Source: Anthonomus grandis grandis
Taxonomy: Eukaryota; Arthropoda; Insecta; Coleoptera; Curculionidae
Assembly: GCF_022605725.1 (NCBI RefSeq)
Contig: NC_065550.1
Coordinates: 26,602,262-26,666,261 of the forward strand
DNA length: 64,000 nucleotides
Direction of reading: 5' to 3'
The position numbers and the translations under genes were made by a program. A model generated the notes under the pieces. The model did not search any database and was not told the origin of the DNA. It saw only the letters and a list, made by a program, of their open reading frames with translations. Positions 10,701 through 22,700 of this stretch are shown here, piece after piece (position 1 is the first letter of the stretch; every line of letters starts with the position of its first letter).

Positions 10701-13700
10701 ACCTCGGGGGCCATCTGATTGGCCCGTGTGTGCCAATCCAACGTGTATCAAAATGGGCACTTAAATATTCTCTAACTACCCTTGAATTATGAGCGGGCGC
10801 TCCATCTTGCTGGAAATATATTTGATGTCGCTGGGCTAAAGGTATGTCCTCCAGCAACTCTGGCAAATTATTTTGCAATATATTTAGATATCGTTGGGCA
10901 GTTAAGCTACCCTCAAAAATTGTATATACAATTTTAGTGCCCAATACAAAACAGGAAACACTAAAACCAAATCGGCCTTGTTGCTGTCGTTCAAAAGTAA
11001 TATGTTGGTTTTCTTGATACCAATGTCTGGTATTTTGCCTATTAAATATGCCACTACTGCTTATATGGGATTCGTCAGACCATATTACCTTTTTTACAAA
11101 ATCCGGATCTTCATTAGTTTTGGTTAAAAACCAATTAGAAAATTCCAGTCGTTTAAACGGATCGTCAGGATGCAATTCTTGAATAATATTTATCTTATAC
11201 GGTTTAAATTTATGTTTTTTTAAAATTTTTTGCACTTTTGTTTTGGAAACTCCTATCTCTTCCTCTATCTTTCTACAGGAAATTCGGGGTCTTGCTTCCA
11301 CACACGCTAAAACATTAATTTCGCCAGCTTCATTTCTATCAACATGGGGTTGCCTAGGTTTTGAATAGCAGCCATAATTTAAAAGATTAGATTTTAACCG
11401 GAATACCGTAGCCCGAGATGGCTGACGTCTTTCTGGAAACCTAATAAGATCTTTTTTATTTTTTGAATTTTGTAACAAAATAAAATAAGCTAGAGCTTTA
11501 CCTATTTAAATATAATTGCTGCGCCGCTTCGACATTTTCGTTAGAAAGGTTTAAACATTTTATAATATCATACTTTTCAAAATTTTGGAATTCCATATTT
11601 TCACCGTCAGCCATCATTATTGATATGTATTGAGTCTGTTTATGACTTAGTTTCCATGAATGCAATAAACAAAACATTTTTTTATGCATGTGTCAGAATT
11701 CATGGCCTACTATTAAAAAAATAAACATAAATATGGATTTTTCTAATTCTTTGAGCTAAAATTTATCAAAGATTAGGTTGTGATACATCAATGTATTCAG
11801 AAAAAAAAATGCAAAAATTTGACGTTAAAATATACAGGGTGTTCCATTTAAAAAATACCAAGTTTGTGCCCAATCTTAAAAACAGTGCATTGGGAAAAAA
11901 AAATTAAATACGCCACTGACTTTTATGTAAAAATATCTATGATAAGCAGTTTTCATTTTTATTCTATCTTATACAGGGCCTGAGAAATAATAACATCTCC
12001 AAAAGTGAACATTTTCGTTTTCGCCCTGTATTTCAGGAACAAAAGTAGTTAGAATATTTCTGTTTGTGGCTTTAAAAGTTTTACAAAAAAGTGATACAGG
12101 GTCGCGAAAACCGCAAAGCTCTATCTTAAAAAATGACAGAGATACCCTGCAGTCTCATCCAAAATGGGACACAGTGTACGTTAGTTTTTTTATAAAAAAA
12201 AGATACTTTGATGCACTGCTTTTGTGCAAAAAAATAAAATCCATATAAGGATCCTTTAAAACTTTTTTGTCACAATGAAAATTTTAATATCATTACAATA
12301 AAAAATAAATAACAATTAAAATAAACAACAACCTAAAAAGAACAATTTAAGCAATAAACAATAAAAAACAATTTTACGCAATAAATAATTCAAACCAAAT
12401 GTTCAGTGTCCTCCATGCATTTCCAGTCCAAAGTCTGCAGCCATAACTCTAGCAACGAGGTCTTCTCTGTTGGTTACAGGTGTTGCGTAGACGTAGATAA
12501 GCTGTTCCATGGCGCCCCAGACAAAAAAGTCTAGAGGGTCAGATCAGGTGACCTTGCTGGCCAAGGGACTCAACCACCTCTACCACTGTTGTTGAAGTTC
12601 TGATCTAAGAAAGCCCTTACAGTACGAGCGAAATGCGCTGGACAGCCTCGTGCTGAAGTTATCTCTGATCTCTAATATTCTGTCTGACAACATTATTTGC
12701 AATTGGGTATGGTATCTCGACATTCTGCAAGAACTCTGGTATGGATTTTATTTTTTTGCACCAAAATGGTGTGTCGGACCACAAAAATGCAAGGGCTGTG
12801 TTTTGTTAAAAATAAACAAAATATTCAGAAAAAATTATTTTTTTTCGAAAAAACATAGGCGTACCTGTTTTTATATAAAAAATTTAACGTGCATATGCTG
12901 CAAGTCCGTCCCTAGACAAGTCAAATTACTTGCAATTCCTCAAAAAGTTGCATGCCTCATCACCTATCATTTAAAACCTAAAAAATTCATTTAAATCGCT
13001 CAAAGCGTTTTTAATGCAGAGGGAAAAAAACGATTTTTTGAAAAATTTCAACGCTTGTATTCTTCAATATTTGTATATACTGTAGCATTTTTGACTATTT
13101 GAAAAGGGACACCCTGTATTTCTGTAAAACAAATGTTCCTGTGCTAAATAACTAGTGCAAACAGTATGTCAAAAAAAGGCAATAGGATATCTGAGTAAAG
13201 CCAAAGCATGCCATTCGTGTAAGCCTCTTTTTATTGCAAACAATATTTTAACTTTACCGTCTCTTTTTATTCTCAAGACATATATGTCTTATTCACAAAT
13301 AGTATAAGGGCACTTTAGACCAACATTCGATATCAACATTCATCTGTTAAACGTGATTTACTAATTTAAGATTGCTTAATTAATAACCAAATGTTTGAAA
13401 TAATAAAGCATATTTTATTTGATTTGAAATTACATGAACAGCACTGGTTAAGACAAGGAGATATTAAAGTGAGATTGGTCCAATAAATAATGCCAACCTA
13501 TCGACGCGATAACTCATTAATAACCTTTTTCATAGATGCTTTCTCGTTTAACTTTTTCTAATATTTATTTCTTAATATAGCATCGTGTCGCATGTCAGTT
13601 CGAACGTCGAATACTTCAGCACTATTAAATTAGAAGCCAGACTACTAAAGAAAGCTTTATCGCTTTTTTGGTGACTTTTGTGGTGACGCCGTAATCGCCA

Positions 13701-16700
13701 GAAAGTAATATAAATAAAATCCCTAATTTAACTTTTAGCCGACATGTTTTATTATATGTTGGAGTGATGGAATTAAATTACAAAGAGAAGTATTTTGAGC
13801 CAGGCGAATGTCTCGTTTTTTCTCTGATGTGGTAAACTAAGAGGGTGAACTAATAATAGAACCTGTGATGGTTACCTCTAAGATCAAATTTAAAAAATTG
13901 CTCCAGAATGAAAAATTGTGTAACTCCTAAATTTAAGATATACCAGAAACCACTTACAACTTAGGCAGAAAATATCCAGAAAGACTTCACACTAAGGCTT
14001 GAAAATAAATGATACTTGATCCTTCTGGCTTTCAAAATAGTCGATAACCCATTAATTATAAGAATCACAATTAGTGTCAGAATTGGTTATACTTCACAAA
14101 CGATAAAATTAAATAAAAAAAGGACACATAAGACTTCAAGAGGGTCTAGAACCCGATATCGGAATCAAATGCTTAGGATGAAAATATTGCAGTAGTTTCA
14201 ATGAACTTTCAGTTTATATTCTTTAAGAATCAAATCTAGAAAGTCAGTTAATAAGCATATTATTCATAAAATACCTTTTAAAGACGTTTTACTTGGATCA
14301 GTTAATCTGTAAGTGAGAAGTAGTGCCTGTGTCTAGTATGTATAATTGTGCCTGTGTTGTGCTGAACACAGCCAAAAGTATAATTTAACATCATTTTTAT
14401 ACTTTTTGCAATTTTTTAAGAACCTTATTTTTTTAATCAAATCAAGTGAAAAGAATTGATGGTACTTACACTTGCTTTTGCTACAAACCATTTTTTTATT
14501 GCTATGTCAAGGCAAGAGTAGAGGTTTTTGATAAAAAAGTTGGAATACTTCATCATTTTGTACATTTTGTTAAAGGTGTTAAATAAAGAAATTGGTCGAT
14601 AGTTATTTACATTGTCTTTAAAAATGAGCACTATTTTCGACAATTTTAATTCTTCTGGAAATTGGCCACTAATAAAAACATTATTTTTTAAGACTACAAT
14701 CTTAGGTCCAACGGTTTTAAACAGTGTTTTTATGTCTTTTTTGGTTATTTTACAAGATCCGGGGTACAATGATTTTAAATTTTTTTTGTAACAAAAACTT
14801 CTTTATTACAAAAAAATTAGAAAAAAGTTAAACACGAATTCAACAGTCAATGATCATGAGATATTAAATGAAAATATCCTTTCCCTACCTTTTCTGGCCT
14901 TCTCTCCCATAGCGGCCATTGCCAATTCGATTTCTGCAAAGTTCATACTCTCAACGTTTCTAATAACAGGCACAACAAGACCTTTAGGAGTCGCTACAGC
15001 CACAGATATATCCACGTAATCTCTTTAAAAAAAAAAACGGAGAAAAAAATTTAATATATAAAACTTTTTAAAGAATCTCATTAACCTGTAAACAATTTCG
15101 CCTCCGTCAATAACCGCGTTGACAACGGGTTGATCCTGTAAGGCATAAGCGGAAGCCTTCAAGAAACATGACATGAAACCCAACTTTATTCCGTATTTTT
15201 TCAAGAATGCCTCCTGGTGGGCTTTTCGGAACTCCATAATATTCCTGTAAAAACATAAAATAAAAATTCCATACGGATTTTGAAAAAATAAAATTCCTAC
15301 GTCATATCGATTTCGTTAAAAGTGGTCAACATGGCGTTGGTGTTCTGTGCCTCCTTCAATCTTTGCGCGATCTTTAGTCTCATCCTGTTCATTTTCACTC
15401 TCTGTTCGGTTCTGGTTCCGGTGATTTCTTTGGTTGGGTCAGAGGGTGGCAGCTAAATATTAAAAATATACTTTTCTGATATTTTTTCCAAATTATCATT
15501 CAGTCCAACATTGTATTGTGGTGGTGCGTGGCCGACCGGAACATAGGAAATCCCATGTAAATTTTAAGAGGGTCAATTATTGGCTTCCCTGTACATTTTA
15601 CAGAAAAAATGTAAGAAACTTTTTGAAGAGACCAATCAAGCAAACCCTCGTGCAAAGTTTCAAAAAATTTTAATAAGCCAATCTTGAATTATTCAATTTA
15701 ATGTAATTGCAAAATTACCAAATTTTCGGTTCAGGTAAAACCAGACACCAGCCACCAGCAAACAATTTGTTACAAGGCTTTGTCAAATCTGACGTACAGC
15801 CGAATACAAGAAATGTTTTTTTTTTCGTTTTATCAATCTCAGAACCATACATTCAAAGTAAGACACGTTAACATTACTTTTTTATCTAAACTTTTATTTA
15901 ATATAACGATGAAGTTAAACCAATAACAATTATTATTATCGATTATTAAAAAAATAATTTTATCATACTTAGAATTTAATTAAACCAATAGCAGTATCTG
16001 AAATATTTTCAATTTATTTTCCCATCAAGGCTATCTGGTCCATTTCAACCATTAAACCTATTGTTAGTAAATTCGAGTCCAAAGACATTGCAATAAATAA
16101 TTGTAAATGTTTAACTCAGAAGATCGAAAATAGATCCGAAAAAAAGAGAGAACAGAACTCTTAATATTTTACAAAGTGTGGAAAAATAAAATAAAATACA
16201 ATAACTTTTTTAAAAATAATAGAGAATTATATAAAAACATCAATTAATCAAATGTTCAAACAACCCCCCATTAACAGCTAAAAAATATCCTAACCGATCA
16301 TAAAATTCATTTCTAACGTTACTAAGTTGATATTGGGAAATTTTATTACATTCTTACGAAATAGCGTTTTGTAACTGGTTTAGATTCTCAAATTTTACAC
16401 TTTGATTTTGAAATAAGTCCAAATAGGTTTCAGCTGTTACGTTATAGTCCATAAAAAAGGGTCCAATGATATGGTGTACGATAATTCCCACGAATACATT
16501 TGTTTTTTGGGGATATTGTGTCCGAGTATGAACAAAGCGATGTTCATTTTCTTGGCTCCAATACCGACAATTCTGAACATTTGATTCATTGTTGAGGGTA
16601 AATGTACATTCATCGATAAAACAAATATTTCTTAAAAAATTCCTATCATTATTTGCTCTTTCCATTATTTCAATATACATTGCCATTCTTCGCTCTTCAT

Positions 16701-19700
16701 CTCCTTCCTGCAGCTCTTGATGTTTTTCGAATTTATACGAATAATATTTGTGTTTTTTTAAAGTGCGCAATACCGTTGTATGATGTTTATTTACCTCTTG
16801 CCCAAGAACCCTCGTACTAACCATCTTGTTTTCTTCCACACTCAGTAAAATAATAAGATCTCTGTTCTCTCTTTCTTCCACTCTATTTTCGATATCCTGA
16901 GTTGAACATTTACAATTATTTATTACGGTACCTTTGGACTCGAAGTTATTGACAATACGTTTAATAGTTGAAATGGACGGAATGGGCTTGGTGGGGAAAT
17001 AAACTGAAAACATCTATCTCAGATACTGCTCTAAAACTGTTTACCGCATAATGCCACTTAATTATGGCTATTTTTTCGTCGATTGAATAATTCATACTTG
17101 TTTTCAAATATCGACTGTCACTGATTTATTGACACTTTTCCTCACGTCAGTGACAATATTCATTTTACTGGTGCCCATTTGGTTTTACCTGAACCGAAAA
17201 TTTGCTAATTTTGCAATTACATTTATTTGAATAATTCAAGATTCGCTTATTAAAATTTTTTGAAACTTTGCACAAGGGTTTGCCAGATTGGTCTCTTCAA
17301 AAAGTTATCTTACATTTTTTCTATAAAATGTACAGGGAAGCCAATAGTTGACCCCCTTAAAATTTACATGGGTTTTCCTATGTTCCGCTCGGCGACGCAC
17401 CACCCGGTATACGAAAATGGTTATTAACCCAAGATAGAGAGAAAAGTGACGTTTGGTAAAAGGTATATACTTTTAACTAAATTAAGTCATTTAGATCAGT
17501 GATTCCCAAAGTGGTGATTTACGTCTTGCAGAGCAACAAATAAAATTTGTAAATAAACAATTATTCGAAATCAAAAATGTATCATTACAGACTTTTAGAT
17601 AATTATTTATCATTAGTTCACGAAATGCGACAGAGTTAAGACCCTTTAATAGTTCTGTTCTTTAAATCAAGTTTTTACCAAGTGATAATTAACAGTACCA
17701 ACAAATAAGTTTGGTGAGTTACAGTGTACGTTCAGTTTAAAAAGAATATAGTTAATGAAGAATGTATTTAATGCAGATTGCTTGTGATATTTAGGATCGT
17801 TCTATTCTGCTTGCCTGATTTTAGCTAAGGAGACTAAAAATCGGCAATATGGACATACTGATGCCAGAGGATGTTAAAAGTAGAAAGTCAAAGCAAATTA
17901 TGTCAAAAAATGACCCTTAAAATTACGGCTCCGGAAGAAAGCGTTAACAACCCTGATAGTAATATTGTCAGACAAAATGGCCATACATCCCAGATAGTCT
18001 CTGATTTAACTGTTGAGAGATTAAATGTTCTAAAAGAAAAACTGTTGAACCTTGTTGGAGAAATAAAAACCATCAATACAAAATTAGTAAGTTTTTTAAT
18101 ATCTTCAACATAGGAAATTTGTTTCAGCTGCTATTCTGTGTAAATGGTTTTATATTGGAAATTTCTGGCTGCATCTCTGTCAGCACAATTAAATATCTGG
18201 ATCTCATAATCTTAAGCTCTAAGATGTCAAAAGTTACGAAGAAGTTATGAAAATAGAGTATCTTTTAAGATATCTGTAACTCCTGATTTAGAAAGTTACA
18301 TATTAAATGGAGTTAATTGACCTAGTATTATTATTGTTAAGTCATTTATGTTTGGTACAAATCATGTGCGCGGGTCTTAATTCCAGTTTAGGGAACTTAA
18401 TAATTAATAATTTATGGGTGACATATGGAGAGTATGATATTTTTGTAATAAAAGAAACATGGTTATATTACTATGTCAAAAAATGTGAATTCTGCTTAGT
18501 TTTTTTTATTGAGTATCGTAAAAATCGAAATTATAGACACTGGTAAAACTAGAGGAGATGGGGTTTTAATAGGTGCAAAATCCCATTTTCATAGGTCTAA
18601 TGTGAAAGTCGCATTTAGTGAATAAATTGAATACATTGACATTTTTGTTTTTATGTTATACCTGTATATGCTGCACCAACTTTGTTTATACAAAAAAATT
18701 TATAACTTTATAGAGAAGCAATATTATTTTTACAACTCTAAATTTTTGTTAATAGATAACTTAAATACTTTTCAAATTAAAAGGTACTATTATAGTCATC
18801 AAAGTCATCAATCTGATCCTCTAGTTCAAAGGTTTATTGAATTTTTATCGGCTATTCATCCGAGTTAATATAATTATACAATAACAAATTTTCAAAATCG
18901 CATACTAACTATAATTGTTCGCCAAGAGTTTGTATCTAGTTTGTATCTGTGATTTCAACCTGGTTAAACCCACATTAAATATTTAAGGGGAGCATTAAAA
19001 AGAACTACAAAATAATTATGTTAATGATAACTTTAAGAGAGGCAAATATATCTTCTTATAAGTGATTTTAGAAGTACAGTATAAGCTCGGTGGCGTAAAC
19101 ACTCGTATATACGAAAAACTCGGTTTTGTGAATAAAATATTTTTTGTATTAGGTACTCTATAGTGTGAACAGAAGTCTGCTCGATAATGTGATCCATTAA
19201 ACAATACGTTTTTAAACGATTTTTGAGCCAATATGCCAGTAATATTTTGACTGTCTCGCTGGTTTTTGACTTGTCGTAGCATGTTTGCATTTTATATGGC
19301 TTTTATTCTTCAGTTTTCAGTTGACTTTAAACGCCTGAGTAATAAATTCGGTAACAACCTTTCTTTGCACGATTCTCAAAATGGGCAAAACTATCAAAAA
19401 CAAGGCCCTTACTCTACAACAAAAAACAAATATTATTCAAGAACATCGAAAAGGTGTATCAGTTACTATACTGGCTAGAAAATACGGAGTTGCTAAATCA
19501 ACAATTTGTTCGATCAAGAAGAAAAGGGAGAAGATTCATGAAAGGGTAACCAACTCATTAGGACCAAACAAAAAGTGTACGTTAAAATCTTGTGAGTACC
19601 CAGAAATGGAAAAACAGTTGTACAAATGGTTCCTTACTCAAAGAGAAAAAAATCTTTCAATAAGCAGCGATATATTAAAACAAAAAGCAATCAGAATTTT

Positions 19701-22700
19701 TGGAAATGTATATCGCGACAATGAAGTTTAGTGCAAGTGATGGATGGCTGCAACGTTTTAAAGTCCGTCATGGAATACGATTTCTAAAAATATCCGGTTA
19801 GAAATTATCATCTCAGCCGGAACTGGTTGGGCCGTTTAAAGAACAATTAAAAAAAGTTATTGATGAGCTTGGAATAACGGAAAATCAACTTTTTAATGCC
19901 GATGAAACGGGGTTGTATTGGAAACTTCTCCCAGATAAAACATATGTTTCGATTGCTGAAAAAACGGCTCCAGGAATGAAAATTGCAAAACAACGGGTAA
20001 CCTTCTTAGTATGTGCAAATGCTACAGGTTGTTTTAAGCACTTTAGAAATCCGGTCATTTATAAAAATTCCAAAAACGCATGGATGACTGCAGAGATATT
20101 TAAGGATTGGTTTTTTTACCACTTTGTTCCAGAAGTAAGTGATTTTAATCATAACCATTAAATCCATTTTCCATTTTTGAATGATTTTAGGTGAAGCAGT
20201 ATCTAAAAGAACAATATCTTCCACTGAAAGCTATTCTACTCTTAGATAACGCTCCTTCCCATCCTCCAGCCAGACACATTAAAAACAGATGACGGAAACA
20301 TATTTGCTATGTTTATGCCTCCTAATGTGACCCCGCTAATCCAGCCGATGGATCAAAACGCTCTGAGACTCACAAAACTATTACAGGAAAAGTTTGCTAA
20401 CTTCAATTGTGGCAACTGATGAACATGTAATCGATTCATTAAAAAAACTTACACTAAAAGACGCCATGTTGCATTTGCATAGTGCTTGGCAAAAAATTAC
20501 ACCGAGAACCTTATCTAAATGTTGGTATCCTGTACTATCAAAAAATACAGATGAAGATTCCATCCCATTAAGCGCACTTAAAAAAATTTGGAAAGACGAA
20601 GAGGCTGATCAAGTTGTTTCGGAGACTCTGAATTTACTAATGGAGGTTCACCAGGTATTTTTTTTTACAATAAGCTACTGTATTCTTTACTATAAATACA
20701 ATTTTGTTATAGGCTGAATATACGACAAACGATACCACTGAATGGAATAAGGATGATGCTGGCATTAACCTTAATGATGATCCAAATGATAATGCTGTTT
20801 CGGAAGAAGAAGACGACTGTCAGGTCATTGAAGATCCAAAGCCTAAAATAAGATATTCTAAAGCCATTGAAGCATTAAAGCTATGCATGTAATGGGCACA
20901 AGAAAACTTTGTTAATATTGACGACATTTTATGCCTTAAAAAACTTTATGAAAAAGCTGTAATTATAAATACAATATCTAAAACGAAGCAATTAAAAATT
21001 ACTTCTTTTTTTAAATAAATTTTGTAGGTATTTTTTAATACATAGGTATTATAAATAATACATACTAAGTAAATAAACAAAGGCTTGAAACTTATAATTT
21101 AGTCTCTTTACAAAAAAAAAATATAATAATCATCCTCATCCCATAATGTGAACAATCGGTAGTATGAACTAGGGTTGGTTTTTTGTGTTCATGTTACCGA
21201 GCTTGTACTGTATATAAAGACGTTAATACTGCCGTCCAATGTTTTTATGATAAATAGTATGAAATTCATGATTTCTGTATGTTCAAATATTATATATATT
21301 TCTGTATGTCAATAGCTCCATACTTAAAAACTAAAAATAATTTACGCAACAGATTTAAAAAATACAAATTAAATAATATTTACTCACAAATTAAAAACGT
21401 AAGAAGTGAAATTGAAACTGAGGTAAAAAAATGCATACATGAATTACATATTTTCTATACAAGGCAACATAGGTGTACATTCCAGGTCGTTTTGGGCCTT
21501 TTTTAATTCTAAGAAACGCTCTGATTATATTTCCAACTCCATGTATCTTTCTTATAAAGTATTTAATGATGGGAATAAAATTCGTGATGCCAGATACGCA
21601 ATATTCCATCCAATATAATTGCTTACCACGTGAAATTAATTATGTTCACATAAATGATGGACTAAATGCATTAAAAGACAAAAAAATAGTAAGCAGTGGG
21701 ACTAGACTATATACCCTTCTTCTTTTCTTTTTTTAGCTAATTTCCCTTGTTTTCTTTTATTAACCTTTATAAACCTTAATAGTTAACATTTTTCCAACTT
21801 ACTGGAAACATCTCAAATGTAAGGGGTTACACACATGGGTAAGACACACTAAATTTATTAATCCAGCATGTTTGATAACCTACAATTTGCAATTTTAAAG
21901 GTAAAAAACTAAATAAACAAATAAATTAACAATTAATTGTTTGTAGTAGTTATATGTTGTAAAAAGTTTCTTCAAACCATTTTCAGGAAGAAGGTTTTCC
22001 AAACTGTGTCAAAAATTGCTTGCACCACTAATTATCTAGTGGTTAATTTCTGTGTTAGTCATTGAGCTCAATAGATCAGAAAAAGGCATTCTAATTTTAA
22101 TCTTGACACTTCGACTTTAGGATTGGAATCTGTGTGGTTCAAGAAAAATAAATAAACATTATTATTATTTTTTTTACTTTGGAAAAAATGCTATTATTTA
22201 GAACTCTACCTTTACAGTTGCAGTAGCTTCAATAGACTGGGCATGTCTAATGGCAGCCACAGGAATCTGGCTCATGGGTGCAGCTGGCTTGGGCGGTGGA
22301 GGAGCAGCTGGTGGGGCAGCAACGGGTGGTGGTGGAGGTGCTGAGGCAGCTGTAAAAAAAAATATCTGTTTTAATTATTGGATCTCCTATGGATATGTGG
22401 AGGATATATGAATATATCCTCCTATATATGGATATGGATATATGGATAAATTGAGCCTCTTTTTCCCAATTTTAATAAAGAGATAATTTATTAAACTTTT
22501 ACTGGAAAAAAATAATAATGATAAGTTCCTTACCTGCAGCTGGTTTGGGAGGAGGTGGTGGTGGAGGTGCAGCGGTAGCAGCAGGCTTCTCGGCTGCTGG
22601 GGCATCAGATTTCTTAGGTGGAGCTTCTCCTGTGACCCTGACTTTGAACAGAGGTTGGCCTGCTTTGACGGTGTCGCCATCTTTCACAAGAATCTCTTCG

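Larger units (their letters stand above)
9772..12178 (-). mobile_element. near-intact DD41D mariner with 495-bp TIRs
   Basis: A 2.4-kb element starting TACACTGTGTCCCATTTTGG at a TA and ending with the inverted copy at 12178. Both arms measure 495 bp (9772-10266 and 11684-12178) and differ only at scattered positions, which indicates a young copy. Between them is one spliced transposase gene on the minus strand with all catalytic residues and no stop. It is inserted in an older mariner inside DLST intron 8. Each arm contains several more CAGGGT-type motifs in both orientations (near 9848, 9920, 9969 and 10104 on the left). It is the most complete transposon in the window. Confidence 0.92.
9524..13118 (-). 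mobile_element. decayed mariner relic hosting a younger mariner
   Basis: The outer ends match: TACAGGGTGTCCCCTTTC at 9524 and, inverted, TACAGGGTGTCCCTTTTC ending at 13118, both at TA. The similarity extends inward some 250 bp with gaps (left near 9620-9770, right near 12930-13080). A second complete mariner (9772-12178) sits in its left arm. The remaining body (12179-12940) keeps only a frameshifted C-terminal piece of transposase on the minus strand. Without the inner element it would be about 1.2 kb, so it is also internally deleted. Confidence 0.8.
15514..17409 (-). mobile_element. rearranged mariner, third TIR family
   Basis: A 1.9-kb element in DLST intron 5 bounded by TA. The right end reads, inverted, TACCGGGTGGTGCGTCGCC. 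The left end is TATTGTGGTGGTGCGTGGCC, slightly decayed. TIRs run about 237 bp (15514-15750) and 239 bp (17171-17409) and are clearly homologous. Inside is a minus-strand transposase lacking its catalytic centre, plus a plus-strand duplicate of its N-terminal part at 16018-16163. The element is therefore internally rearranged and cannot move by itself. Confidence 0.85.
17820..22170 (+). mobile_element. jockey-like LINE relic split by a Tigger element
   Basis: Opposite in strand to DLST. From 5' to 3': a possible ORF1 remnant, an endonuclease start (18300-18870), then the pogo-type element 19075-21212, then the polymerase linker (21213-21740), a short 3' UTR and an ATT-rich tail at about 22152-22167. 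Reverse-transcriptase motifs are missing, so it suffered an internal deletion as well as the insertion. Continuity across the insertion is inferred from motif order and strand. Confidence 0.65.

Noticed and set aside
12650..12994. 114-codon plus-strand open frame as a gene
   Set aside because: Lies antisense to the outer mariner relic and runs into its right TIR; no domain.
19016..19290. Two overlapping minus-strand open frames
   Set aside because: They straddle the Tigger left TIR and have no motif.
20155..20563. Tigger transposase as a domesticated jerky-like host gene
   Set aside because: TIRs with TA duplication, a stop and frameshifts indicate a decaying element copy.
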